From: Microbispora rosea subsp. aerata
Lineage (GTDB): Bacteria; Actinomycetota; Actinomycetes; Streptosporangiales; Streptosporangiaceae
Assembly: GCF_014647835.1 (NCBI RefSeq)
Contig: NZ_BMPY01000007.1
Coordinates: 124,001-188,000, forward strand
Length of the DNA: 64,000 nt
Direction: 5' to 3'
Shown here piece by piece: positions 8,478 to 17,756 of the stretch. Made by a program: the position numbers and the translations under genes. A model generated the notes under the pieces. That model saw only the letters and a program-made list of their open reading frames with translations. It was not told where the DNA came from and made no database searches. Positions within the stretch are counted from its first letter, which is position 1. The number at the start of each line of letters is the position of its first letter.

Positions 8478-9692
8478 ATGGCTGTCCCACAGGTGACGTA
8501 CGACGACGTCGTCGCCGCACGCGAATTGCTGTCGGAAGTGGCGGCGCTCACGCCCGTCCTGCACTCACGGGTGCTGTCCGAAATCGTCGGCGGTCCCGTC
8601 CACCTCAAATGCGAAAACCTCCAGCGGGCCGGGTCGTTCAAGGTCCGCGGGGCGTACGTGCGGATCGCGCGCCTGAGCGAGGAGGAGCGGGCCCGGGGCG
8701 TGGTCGCCGCGAGCGCGGGCAACCACGCGCAGGGGGTGGCGCTGGGCTCGTCGCTGCTGGGGGCCAAGTCGACCGTCTACATGCCCGAGGGCGCGCCGCT
8801 GCCGAAGATCGAGGCCACCCGGGCGTACGGCGCGGACGTGGTCCTCGCCGGGCACACGGTCGACGAGGCGCTGCGGGCGGCCAAGGAACACGCGGACCGC
8901 ACCGGCGCCGTGTTCATCCACCCCTTCGACCACCCCGACGTGGTGGTGGGACAGGGCACGGTCGGCCTGGAAATCCTGGAGCAGCTTCCCGGCACGGCCA
9001 CGATCGTGCTGCCCATCGGCGGCGGCGGTCTCGCGGCGGGCGTGGCGCTGGCGGTGAAGTCCCAGCGCCCGGGGATCAAGGTGGTGGGCGTGCAGGCCGA
9101 GCGGGCCGCCGCCTACCCCGACTCGCTGGCCGCGGGCCGGCCGGTCATGGTCGAGCCCACCCCGACGATGGCGGACGGCATCGCGGTCGGGCGGCCGGGC
9201 GACCTGCCGTTCGAGCTGATCCACTACCTGGTCGACAGCGTCGTGACGGTCTCGGAGGAGTCGCTGTCACGGGCGCTGCTGCTGTGCCTCGAACGCTCGA
9301 AGCTGCTGGTGGAGCCGGCCGGGGTGGCGGGGGTCGCGGCCCTGCTCGACCAGCCGCACGCGTTCGAGCCGCCGGTGGTCGTCGTGCTGTCGGGCGGCAA
9401 CATCGACCCGCTGCTGCTGGCCAGGGTGCTGCGGCACGGCCTGGCCGCGGCGGGCCGCTACCTCGCCTTCCGCATCCGGCTGACCGACCGTCCCGGGGCG
9501 CTGGCCGCGCTGCTGGCCCGGCTGGCCGACCTCGGGGCGAACGTGCTCGACGTGGTGCACGAGCGGTTCGGCTCCCGGCTGCACCTGGAGGAGGCCGAGG
9601 TCCTGCTGCAACTGGAGACCCGCGGCCCCGCGCACTGCGACGAGGTGCTGAGCGCGCTGCGGCGCGACGGCTACAAGCTGCTGTTCTCCTAG
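8478..9692 (+). CDS. ilvA: Threonine ammonia-lyase (threonine dehydratase)
   Basis: A 404-residue PLP enzyme that converts threonine to 2-oxobutanoate and ammonia. The Schiff-base lysine is K55 in GSFKVRGA. SAGNHAQG and the phosphate-binding loop GGGGLAAG follow, and a single ACT domain (about 325-404, FRIRLTDRPGALAALL) closes the protein. One ACT domain and ~400 residues match the TdcB/short IlvA form. Isoleucine feedback or catabolic use cannot be decided from sequence. The ATG at 8478 begins the homologous region; the open frame extends upstream without similarity. It is separated by 155 bases from the ROK gene. Confidence 0.9.
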   Translation: MAVPQVTYDDVVAARELLSEVAALTPVLHSRVLSEIVGGPVHLKCENLQRAGSFKVRGAYVRIARLSEEERARGVVAASAGNHAQGVALGSSLLGAKSTVYMPEGAPLPKIEATRAYGADVVLAGHTVDEALRAAKEHADRTGAVFIHPFDHPDVVVGQGTVGLEILEQLPGTATIVLPIGGGGLAAGVALAVKSQRPGIKVVGVQAERAAAYPDSLAAGRPVMVEPTPTMADGIAVGRPGDLPFELIHYLVDSVVTVSEESLSRALLLCLERSKLLVEPAGVAGVAALLDQPHAFEPPVVVVLSGGNIDPLLLARVLRHGLAAAGRYLAFRIRLTDRPGALAALLARLADLGANVLDVVHERFGSRLHLEEAEVLLQLETRGPAHCDEVLSALRRDGYKLLFS

Positions 9693-9713
9693 CCGGTCCG
9701 TACGGGCGTGGAC

Positions 9714-9727
9714 GGCCGGTCCCGGCC
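9714..9727. terminator. Hairpin between convergent genes
   Basis: GGCCGG and CCGGCC (9714-9719 and 9722-9727) form a tight, very GC-rich stem in the 60-base gap between the ends of the threonine ammonia-lyase and M1 peptidase genes. It could serve as a two-way terminator. The loop is only 2 bases and there is no U run. Confidence 0.35.
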
Positions 9728-9752
9728 GGGGGCGTCTCCCAGGGGTGAACGG

Positions 9753-11264
9753 TCAGGAGATCGGGGCGGGGCGCTTCGGCTGGAACAGCCAGGCGTCGAA
9801 CAACCCGGTGAGGTCCTTGCCCGAGACGCGCCGGGCCAGCGCGATGAACTCCTGCGTCGTGACGTTGCCGTACCTGTGGGCGTCGGTCCACGCCCTGATC
9901 AGCGGGAAGAACTTCTGGTCGCCGATCTCCCTGCGCAGGGCGTGCAGCGTCATCGCGCCGCGGATGTAGACGGCGGCGCTGAACAGGTCGTCGGCGCGGG
10001 CCGTGCCCGGAGGGTAGGCCCACATCGGGTCGGACGCGTTCGCGTAGTAGCGGCGGAAGGTCGAATCCGCCGTGGACTGGCCGTTGTGCTCCGCCCACAG
10101 CCATTCGGCGTACGTCGCGAAGCCCTCGTTCAGCCACAGGTCCCGCCAGCGCCCGATGCTGAGGCTGTCGCCGAACCACTGATGCGCCAGCTCGTGCGCG
10201 ATGATCGAAGGCTCGGGGGAGAAGCCGCCGTAGATGGGCTTGGTCTGGTTCTCCAGCGCGTACCCCGCCGCGTAGTCGTCGATCACGCCGCCGGTGGACG
10301 AGAAGGGGTACGGCCCGAACACGGTGGACCAGTAATCGGTGATCTTGCCGGTCTGCGTGAGCAGGCTGTCCAGCGAGCCGCGGAAGGAGTCGGCGACGGC
10401 GACGTAGATCGGCAGGCCCTTGTCGCTCCTGCCCGTGCGGACCTGGAACTTCCCGGTCGTCATCGTGGCGAGATAGCTCGCCATCGGGTGCTTCTCCCGC
10501 CAGACGAAGGTCGTCTTGCCGGCGTTCGTCCGCGGCGTCCCGACCATCTCGCCGTTGGCGATCGCGGTCAGCCCCGCGGGGACGGTGATGTGGAAGTCGT
10601 AGGTCGCCTTGTCCGAAGGGTGGTCGTTCGACGGGAACCAGGTCTTCGCGCCGTTCGGCTCGCAGGTGACGAACGCCCCGTCCGGCGTCGAGATGAAGCC
10701 GTACTTGCCGAGGTTGACCGGGTCGTGCATCGGTTCCGGCACGCCGGAGTAGTCGACCGTGACCGCGAACGCGTCGCCTTCGGAGATGCGCCGGGCCGGC
10801 TCGATCACGAGCTCGTCGCCGCCGCGGCTGAACGAGGCCGTCGTGCCGTCCACCGTCACCCGGCTCACCGTGAGCCCGTGCAGGTCCAGGTTGAACGACG
10901 TCAGGTCGTGCGTGGCCTTCGCCCGGATCGTGGTGCTGCCCGCGAGCTTCCTGGACGACGGGTCGTACGACAGGCGCAGGTCGTAGTGCTGGACGTCGTA
11001 GCCGCCGTTGCCGTCGGTGGGGAAGTCCGGGTCGCCGATCCCCGGGGCGCCCATCGTGCCCGACGAGCCGTGCGACGCGGGGGCGGCGGCCGGGAACAGC
11101 GCGGTGGCGGCCGGGGACGGCGTGACCGCGCCCTCGGACGGCGCGCAGGCCGTGGCGGTCCCGACGGCCACGGCGCAGATCAGCGCGCAGACCGGCCTGC
11201 CGGCCCGCCCGCCGGTCGGCGTCGAGGTCGGCACTGGGAAAGGAGGAAGACCATGCGTGGACAT
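9753..11264 (-). CDS. Secreted M1-family zinc aminopeptidase lipoprotein
   Basis: A 503-residue exported metallopeptidase. The N-terminus has a basic stretch (RAGRP), a hydrophobic core and a lipobox ending TATAC, so the mature protein is probably lipid-anchored outside the membrane. The gluzincin zinc motif is HELAHQWFGD (H357, H361) with the third ligand E380 in LNEGFATYAEWL; GYALENQTKP is a GAMEN-like exopeptidase motif. It should remove N-terminal residues from peptides. The ATG at 11264 is used; a GTG four codons upstream is possible and neither has a strong ribosome site. The C-terminal ERAP-like domain of longer M1 enzymes is absent, as usual for this short bacterial class. Confidence 0.85.
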   Translation of the reverse strand: MSTHGLPPFPVPTSTPTGGRAGRPVCALICAVAVGTATACAPSEGAVTPSPAATALFPAAAPASHGSSGTMGAPGIGDPDFPTDGNGGYDVQHYDLRLSYDPSSRKLAGSTTIRAKATHDLTSFNLDLHGLTVSRVTVDGTTASFSRGGDELVIEPARRISEGDAFAVTVDYSGVPEPMHDPVNLGKYGFISTPDGAFVTCEPNGAKTWFPSNDHPSDKATYDFHITVPAGLTAIANGEMVGTPRTNAGKTTFVWREKHPMASYLATMTTGKFQVRTGRSDKGLPIYVAVADSFRGSLDSLLTQTGKITDYWSTVFGPYPFSSTGGVIDDYAAGYALENQTKPIYGGFSPEPSIIAHELAHQWFGDSLSIGRWRDLWLNEGFATYAEWLWAEHNGQSTADSTFRRYYANASDPMWAYPPGTARADDLFSAAVYIRGAMTLHALRREIGDQKFFPLIRAWTDAHRYGNVTTQEFIALARRVSGKDLTGLFDAWLFQPKRPAPIS

Positions 11265-11469
11265 ATGTCTGGTCACTCTATGCGAGACGGTGACGTGCTC
11301 CGGGCGGTGACTCCGGACGTTTGCCCTGCTCGCGGTGGCTTCCGAGGGTGGCTGAGGCCCTGCCGCCCGCCGCTCGCGACCGTGGCTCGTGGGGTGGGCG
11401 TGGCGTCTGAAGCTGCGAGGGCGTGGGCGTGCGGCCCTGCCGGGCGTTCACGGGACGTCGCGGGCCTCT

Positions 11470-11976
11470 TCAGGCGTCCACGACGAGCGTCTGGGCCGCC
11501 TTGTCGTGCAGGGCCTGTTTCCTGCGGTCGAACAGGATCCAGGCGAGGTTCACCACGCCGAGGCAGCACAGCCAGCCCAGCGCGATCTCCACCGCTTGAC
11601 GGACCGCGATCCGGCCGGGATCGGCGGGCTCCCCCGTGTCGCGCACCACGCGCATGCCGAACAGCTTCTTGCCCACGGTCCGGCCGTCGCAGAACGACTG
11701 GAGCAGCCAGTAGTAGAGAAACGCGATCACGCCGATGGCCAGGCCGTTGCCGACCGGGATCCTGGTCACCGCCCCGGTCGTGCCGTCGTACACCACCCTC
11801 CAGCTCGACCAGCTCAGCGGTGAAGTGAGGAGCGCCAGGATCACGGCGTCCACGATCCCGGCGAACAGGCGGCGCCAGCGGCCGGCGAGCCGCGGCGCCG
11901 TCGGTCCGAACGGCGGGGGCGTCCAGGGATTCCTCGGTTCCTCGAACGGGCTTCCCGAAGGCGGCGGCGTTCCCAT
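11470..11976 (-). CDS. RDD-family membrane protein
   Basis: A 168-residue protein with a proline-rich cytoplasmic N-terminus followed by an RDD domain: RLFAGIVDAVILALL, a second helix IGVIAFLYYWLLQSF, then GRTVGKKLFGMRVV and the last helix. The Arg-Asp-Asp consensus is partly kept (AGIVDAV). RDD proteins are linked to transport or ion exchange, but most have no known role. Start at the ATG with GGGGTGA about 10 bases upstream; an upstream ATG at 12009 has no ribosome site. Confidence 0.75.
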   Translation of the reverse strand: MGTPPPSGSPFEEPRNPWTPPPFGPTAPRLAGRWRRLFAGIVDAVILALLTSPLSWSSWRVVYDGTTGAVTRIPVGNGLAIGVIAFLYYWLLQSFCDGRTVGKKLFGMRVVRDTGEPADPGRIAVRQAVEIALGWLCCLGVVNLAWILFDRRKQALHDKAAQTLVVDA

Positions 11977-12306
11977 GGCTGATTGGTCACCCCGCCGCCG
12001 TTCGGGCAAAGCCGGGCGGGCGCAAAGGCTGGGGAGTGTCTCGCAAACGCCGCCCTGCCGGGTTTTCGCGGCGGCCTCGGCTCACTTGGCCGGTTCGAGG
12101 GCCTCGGCCCGTACACGGTCTGCCGCGCTCACCCGAGGCGCCGCGCGCGAGAAGCAGGTGCTTGTCCGCGCACGGGACCCGGTCCCGGGTACGGCAGGGG
12201 CACGGCCGTACGACGAAGCTCGGCGGCTCCGGCGGACGGAGTGCGCACCCTGCCGTCGGCTACCCGGTTGCGACTCTCATCAGGAGGCCTACGGGCCTTC
12301 CCGGGG
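11977..12306. other. Intergenic region without a recognisable gene
   Basis: About 330 bases between the RDD gene start and the hppD stop. I see no convincing coding frame or RNA gene. It contains a 13-bp palindrome, GGGACC-C-GGTCCC, at 12174-12186 and a GGTTCGAG stretch that does not form a tRNA. Confidence 0.5.
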
Positions 12307-13413
<1,107 letters not shown>

Positions 13414-13438
13414 TCAACTGTCCGTGGGCATGACCAAT

Positions 13439-13469
13439 TTGTGCAACAGTGACTTGATTCAGTGGACAA
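13439..13469. promoter_or_regulatory. Imperfect palindrome between hppD and the Lrp gene
   Basis: TTGTGCAACAGTG and its imperfect mirror CAGTGGACAA lie about one helical turn apart in the divergent promoter region. Position and size fit an Lrp/AsnC site controlling both genes. Inferred from layout; the consensus for this regulator is not known to me. Confidence 0.4.
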
Positions 13470-13506
13470 TGTGCTCAGTCTTCGCCTCGAACAAGGGGAA
13501 ATCGGT

Positions 13507-13989
13507 ATGACGATTGACCACCTCGACGCCCGGCTCGTCGCCCTGCTGTCCGCCGAGCCCAAAATCGGCGTGCTGGAGTGCTCGCGCAGGCTCGGCGTCG
13601 CCCGGGGGACGGTGCAGGCCCGGCTCGACCGGATGGCCGCGAAGGGGGTCATCACCGGCTACGGCCCGGACATCGATCCGGCGGCGCTCGGCTTCGACGT
13701 GACGGCGTTCGTGACGTTGCACATCAGGCAGGTGGCGGGCCACGTGCCGGTGGCCGACCAGCTCGCGCTCATCCCCGAGGTCCTGGAGGTGCACACGATC
13801 ACCGGTGGGGGAGACATGCTGTGCCGGGTGGTCGCCCGCAGCAACGCCGACCTCCAGCGTGTCATCGACCTGATCGTGGACGTGCAGGGCGTCGTACGGA
13901 CCGAGTCGGTGATCGCGCTGGACACGCCCGTGCCGTATCGCACCCTCACGCTCGTCCGCGCCGCAGGAGGGTTGAACCCGGCTCCCTGA
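13507..13989 (+). CDS. Lrp/AsnC-family regulator, probable controller of hppD
   Basis: A 160-residue feast/famine regulator. The N-terminal winged helix-turn-helix runs from IDHLDARLVALLSAEP through GVARGTVQARLDRM, and the C-terminal RAM ligand domain contains HTITGGGDMLCRVVARS. The family binds an amino acid or keto acid and forms multimers. The divergent hppD makes a tyrosine-derived ligand likely. The ATG at 13507 is chosen because AAGGGGA lies 7 bases upstream; an in-frame GTG at 13462 would put the protein start inside the shared promoter. Confidence 0.85.
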   Translation: MTIDHLDARLVALLSAEPKIGVLECSRRLGVARGTVQARLDRMAAKGVITGYGPDIDPAALGFDVTAFVTLHIRQVAGHVPVADQLALIPEVLEVHTITGGGDMLCRVVARSNADLQRVIDLIVDVQGVVRTESVIALDTPVPYRTLTLVRAAGGLNPAP

Positions 13990-14003
13990 CCCCGGCGGGC
14001 GGG

Positions 14004-14044
14004 TTTTCCACAGCGCCTATGGTGTGGGGCGGGCTTTTCCACAG
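14004..14044. repeat. Two direct TTTTCCACAG repeats (DnaA-box-like)
   Basis: TTTTCCACAG occurs at 14004-14013 and 14035-14044, each preceded by a GGCGGG-like context, between the Lrp gene and the penicillin-binding protein gene. TTTTCCACA is one base from the actinomycete DnaA box TTGTCCACA. Two boxes do not make an origin; a DnaA-responsive or other regulatory site is possible. Confidence 0.35.
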
Positions 14045-14159
14045 ACGTCGCGGGAAGTGCCGGACCATCGAAGGCCATCGTTTACCGTGGTTCCATCCGC
14101 CCTGCTCAGCGGGCACAAATGGGCGTAACGGGGGTATCCGACTTATCGGGGGTCACAGC

Positions 14160-16634
14160 GTGAACAGCGCCGAGGAGGGCCCGATCGAGGAAGGCGCCGT
14201 GGAACCGCAGGCGTCACTCGACGGCCCGGACGGGGGAGGAGGCGGCGGCGACGGCCGCGCGCCGGCGCCGCGCCGCCGAAGACGCCTGCTGCGCGCCCTC
14301 CTCGCGAGCCTGGCCACCGCGATCCTCGGGCTCGTCGTCTTCCTCGCCGTGGTGTGGGTGCTGACTCCCATTCCGGACAGCACGCAGGAGCTGGCGACGG
14401 CGCAGGGCTCGGTCATCTACTACCGGGACGGCAAGACCGTCCTCGCCACCGAGGGCGTCAACCGCAAGAACGTCCCGCTCTCGCAGGTCCCCCAGGTCGT
14501 CAGAAGCGCGGTCATCGCGGCGGAAAACCGGACGTTCTACCAGGACCAGGGCGTGTCCGTGTCCGGTACGGCCCGCGCCGTATGGTCGACGATCACCGGC
14601 CGCCAGCTCCAGGGCGGCTCGACGATCACCCAGCAGATGGTCCGCAACTACTACAGCGGCCTCGGCCAGGAACGCTCCATCGGGCGCAAGCTCAAGGAAA
14701 TCATGATCGCGCTCAAGGTGGATCGTTCCAAGTCGAAAGACTGGGTGCTGGAGCGCTACCTCAACACGATCTACTTCGGCCGCGGGGCGTACGGCATCCA
14801 GGCCGCCGCGCGCGCCTACTTCGACAAGGACGTGCAGAACCTGACCCCGGCCGAGGGCGCCTACCTCGCCGCCGTGATCCAGCAGCCCACCCGTTTCGCC
14901 AACCCCACCGGAGCCGCGCTCGACGCGGTGAAGGCCAGGTGGGCGTCGGTGATCCGGGGGATGCGCGAGATCGGCGCGCTCAGCCGGGAGGAGGCCGACG
15001 CGCAGGTCTTCCCCACCCTCGCCAAGCAGCGCGCGCCGCTGTCCCTCGGCGGCCAGAACGGCTACATGCTGGCGCAGGTGCGCGCCGAGCTGAACCGGCT
15101 CGGTTTCACCGACGAGGACATCAACCACGGCGGTCTCAAGATCACCACGACGTTCGACAAGAAGCTGATGGCACAGGCCCAGCACGCGGTCAAGTCGGTC
15201 CTGCCGAGCAACACCCCCAAGAAGGTCCGCACCGGCCTGGCGGCCGTCGACCCCGCGACCGGCGAGGTCGTCGCCTTCTACGGCGGGCGCTACGAGAACA
15301 ACCAGTACGACAACGCGTTCTCGGCGAAGGTCCAGGCCGGCTCGACGTTCAAGCCCTACACGCTGGCCGCCGCGCTCGAGGCCGGCTACGGGCTCGACAC
15401 GCTCGTCTACGGCAACTCGCCCATCCGCGTCGGCTCCGCCGACATCCCCAACTCGGGCGGCAGGTCGTACGGGCCGGCGATCACGCTGCTCCAGGCGACA
15501 GAGTATTCGGTCAACACCGCCTTCGTGGACCTCGGGCAGCGGATCGGTCTCGACAAGGTCGTCGCGGCGGCGCGGGCCGCCGGGATCCCCGAGGCGCAGC
15601 TCGCCCCGCACAAAAGCGCCGCCACGCTGCCCCTCGGCGTGGCGTCGGTGAGCGCCGTGCAGCAGGCCGCAGGGTTCGCCACGTTCGCCGCCGGAGGCAT
15701 CCACCACGAGCCGCACGTGATCCGGGAAGTCACCGACAGCGCCGGGCACACCCGGAAGTTCGCCTCGCCCGGCATCCGGGCCTTCAGCGAGAACACCGCC
15801 GCCGACACCACGTACGCGCTGGAGCAGGTGGTGCGCAACGGCACCGGCACGGCCGCCCGGCTGTGGGACCGCCCGGTGGCGGGCAAGACCGGCACCACCG
15901 ACGAGTCGGCGGCGGTCTGGTTCTCCGGCTACGTCCCCCAGCTGGCCGTCGCGGTCAACATGTTCCGCGACGACAACAAGCCGGTGACCGTCCCCGGCTA
16001 CGGCGAGCTGTACGGCGGCACGTTGCCCGCCGAGATCTGGAAGACCTTCATGAGCACCGTCATGGAGGGCAAGCCGGTCAGGGAGTTCCCCGACCCGGTC
16101 ACCTGGAACCCCTACTACTGGGACGCCTACAGCATGGCCCTGCCCCAGCAGTCCGGGGATCCCACGGCCTATCCGACCGGGCCGGACGGGCAGCCTCTGC
16201 CGTACGGGCGCGACGGCGCGACGGTGCCCGGCCGGGACATGCCCGGTGCGCCCGACGGCGCGAACGAGGAGCAGCAGGGCGGGAGCGACCAGGACGGCGA
16301 GGCCGGGCCGAGGGGCGGCGTGAACGGCATCACCGGGCCGGACGGCCCCGGCGGCGTGGCAGGCCCGGCAGGCCCGCCCGGCGCGGGCAACGCCCGCGAC
16401 ACGGGCCCCGCGGACGCCGCCTCCCGGGGCGTGATCCCCGAGACGGGGAACGCCAGATCAGACGCGGGCGACGCGGGCGCAAGCACCGGACGGACCACCG
16501 GCGGCACCGGCGCGGGCACCGGGCGGACCAGCGGCGGCGCGGGCGCCAGGCGGACCGGTCAGACCATCCCGGACGACCCGGACGCACAGCTCCCCGGCCC
16601 TCAGCTTCCGATCCCTCAGCTTCCCTCCCGCTGA
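14160..16634 (+). CDS. Class A penicillin-binding protein
   Basis: An 824-residue bifunctional peptidoglycan synthase. A basic cytoplasmic N-terminus (R38-R43) precedes one membrane anchor at about 44-70. The GT51 glycosyltransferase domain (85-260) has the catalytic E122 in AAENRTFYQDQG, GGSTITQQMVRN, KLKEIMIALKVDR and YLNTIYFGRGAYG. The transpeptidase has S395-T-F-K398, S450-V-N452 and KTG at 576-578. A low-complexity Gly/Pro/Asp/Thr tail covers about 660-824. The frame is open far upstream, but the GTG here, behind a G-rich ribosome site, begins the family-like N-terminus. The last codons (CAGCTTCCCTCCCGCTGA) recur in the downstream repeats. Confidence 0.92.
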   Translation: MNSAEEGPIEEGAVEPQASLDGPDGGGGGGDGRAPAPRRRRRLLRALLASLATAILGLVVFLAVVWVLTPIPDSTQELATAQGSVIYYRDGKTVLATEGVNRKNVPLSQVPQVVRSAVIAAENRTFYQDQGVSVSGTARAVWSTITGRQLQGGSTITQQMVRNYYSGLGQERSIGRKLKEIMIALKVDRSKSKDWVLERYLNTIYFGRGAYGIQAAARAYFDKDVQNLTPAEGAYLAAVIQQPTRFANPTGAALDAVKARWASVIRGMREIGALSREEADAQVFPTLAKQRAPLSLGGQNGYMLAQVRAELNRLGFTDEDINHGGLKITTTFDKKLMAQAQHAVKSVLPSNTPKKVRTGLAAVDPATGEVVAFYGGRYENNQYDNAFSAKVQAGSTFKPYTLAAALEAGYGLDTLVYGNSPIRVGSADIPNSGGRSYGPAITLLQATEYSVNTAFVDLGQRIGLDKVVAAARAAGIPEAQLAPHKSAATLPLGVASVSAVQQAAGFATFAAGGIHHEPHVIREVTDSAGHTRKFASPGIRAFSENTAADTTYALEQVVRNGTGTAARLWDRPVAGKTGTTDESAAVWFSGYVPQLAVAVNMFRDDNKPVTVPGYGELYGGTLPAEIWKTFMSTVMEGKPVREFPDPVTWNPYYWDAYSMALPQQSGDPTAYPTGPDGQPLPYGRDGATVPGRDMPGAPDGANEEQQGGSDQDGEAGPRGGVNGITGPDGPGGVAGPAGPPGAGNARDTGPADAASRGVIPETGNARSDAGDAGASTGRTTGGTGAGTGRTSGGAGARRTGQTIPDDPDAQLPGPQLPIPQLPSR

Positions 16635-16917
16635 GGGTTGGGGGCGCCGCACCGCCTGCGCGTGACACTGGAGCCGGCTCCCGGTCCCCAAGCTTCCCTC
16701 TCGCTGACGGCACTTGGCTTGGCGTGTCCCGCGGGCGGACGTCTCCAGGGCGATGCGTTCCGTCTCGCCATCGACGTGACCGGTGTGTCCCGCGGGCGGA
16801 CGTCTGCATGGAGGCTGGTGTCGGCTGTGCGGATCGCCGAGTCTCAGCTCCCGGTCCCTCCGCTTTCCTCTCGCTGACGGCACTTGGCCCCGGTGTGTCC
16901 CGCGGGCGGACGTCTCC
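16601..16917. repeat. Repeats derived from the penicillin-binding protein 3' end
   Basis: Two ~66-bp imperfect direct copies lie at 16681-16746 and 16851-16917. Each begins with CCGGTCCC, continues with a near copy of the PBP gene end (CTTCCCTCTCGCTGACGG against CTTCCCTCCCGCTGAGGG at 16618-16635) and ends with GTGTCCCGCGGGCGGACGTCT. A third copy of that last element stands at 16785-16805. The rest of the ~390-base gap to the PIN gene holds no convincing gene. It looks like local tandem duplication around the stop codon. Confidence 0.7.
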
Positions 16918-17021
16918 CCGGGCGGGCCGGCGTCGACCGCGCAGACGGCGCTCGCACCGATCCGCAGGGCCGACACCGGTGCGTCCGAGGTGTGAGCGGC
17001 GAGCGTGAAGGGGAAGCCTGG

Positions 17022-17417
17022 TCAGATCTGGACGAGTTCGAGGTGGTCGAATCCCGCCCATCCGGCGGGGTCCGCGGTCAGGACCGGCCAGCCGCGCGAG
17101 GCGGCGAGGTGCGCGGTGTGCGCCTGATGGAGTGGCACATCGTGCGGCCGGGCGGCGAAGCGCGACTGCGCCGCGACGCGGAACGACTCGCGGCCGGTGT
17201 GGTCGGCCACCTTTGTGGCGCGGAAACCGTACAGCCACATGACGCGCTCGGCGGTCGGCTCGGCGATGATGAGCGCCTGGGTGAACGCCGCGGCCGACAG
17301 CAGGAGAGTGTGCCCCTGATCGGCGATGGCGTCGAGCGCGAGCCGGGCGTCGCCGCTGTCGTCGTCGTCGAGGAGGCGGAGGGTCGCGGTCAGGTCCGCG
17401 ACGAAGCCGCCGATCAC
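17022..17417 (-). CDS. PIN-like toxin of an RHH/PIN pair
   Basis: A 131-residue protein with PIN-fold features: an N-terminal Asp (VADLTATLRLL), LALDAIADQG, and the C-terminal block HQAHTAHLAASRGWPVLTADPAGW, which carries the last acidic residue of the ribonuclease site. The classic N-terminal DTS motif is absent, so nuclease activity is uncertain. Its ATG overlaps the stop of the upstream RHH gene (ATGA), the standard antitoxin-toxin order of VapBC-like modules. It would cleave RNA when free of the antitoxin, if active. Confidence 0.75.
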   Translation of the reverse strand: MIGGFVADLTATLRLLDDDDSGDARLALDAIADQGHTLLLSAAAFTQALIIAEPTAERVMWLYGFRATKVADHTGRESFRVAAQSRFAARPHDVPLHQAHTAHLAASRGWPVLTADPAGWAGFDHLELVQI

Positions 17418-17707
17418 GCCACCTCGCTCCGGGCGGCGTGGAACGCGGCGGCCTTCACCGCCGCGGCCTGCTGGGCGGCGGCCATGCGCCGGGCGAGGTC
17501 GGCCCGGCGGCGCTCGAACCCTTCGGGGTCGGCGGCGCGCAGCGCGTCCAGCTCGATCTTGAGCTGCGTGCGAGACCAGTGATCGGCGTCGAGGTGCCGG
17601 CGGGCAAGATCAGCGAAGAAGCGGGAGAGATTACCGTGCTCGCCGATGGCGCCCTTGATCTCCTCATGGAGGTCGTCGGGCAAGCTGATCGTTACCTTGG
17701 CGGTCAT
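17414..17707 (-). CDS. Ribbon-helix-helix antitoxin
   Basis: A 97-residue protein starting MTAKVTISLPDDLHEEIKGAI, a textbook RHH/CopG strand and first helix, followed by LSRFFADLARRHL. The C-terminal half is a charged, alanine-rich helix that should wrap the PIN partner. It overlaps the PIN gene by 4 bases. The start is probably leaderless: a TACGAT -10 box ends 6 bases before the ATG and there is no ribosome site. A 13-bp palindrome lies at the expected -35, which fits autorepression. Confidence 0.8.
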   Translation of the reverse strand: MTAKVTISLPDDLHEEIKGAIGEHGNLSRFFADLARRHLDADHWSRTQLKIELDALRAADPEGFERRRADLARRMAAAQQAAAVKAAAFHAARSEVA

Positions 17708-17713
17708 ACCGGC

Positions 17714-17752
17714 ATCGTACCTTTTTCGGGTTTGCGGACGCTGAAATTCAGC
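17714..17752 (-). promoter_or_regulatory. Leaderless promoter and operator of the RHH/PIN pair
   Basis: On the minus strand a TACGAT hexamer (17719-17714) is followed after 6 bases by the RHH start codon. Upstream, GCTGAA-A-TTCAGC at 17740-17752 is a perfect palindrome over the -35 region. RHH antitoxins usually bind such palindromes to repress their own promoter. Confidence 0.5.
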
Positions 17753-17756
17753 ACAT

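Noticed and set aside
12080-12130. GGTTCGAG stretch that recalls a tRNA T-arm
   Set aside because: No matching acceptor, D or anticodon stems could be drawn around it.
14004-14044. Chromosomal replication origin
   Set aside because: Only two DnaA-like boxes, no AT-rich unwinding region and no dnaA/dnaN neighbours.
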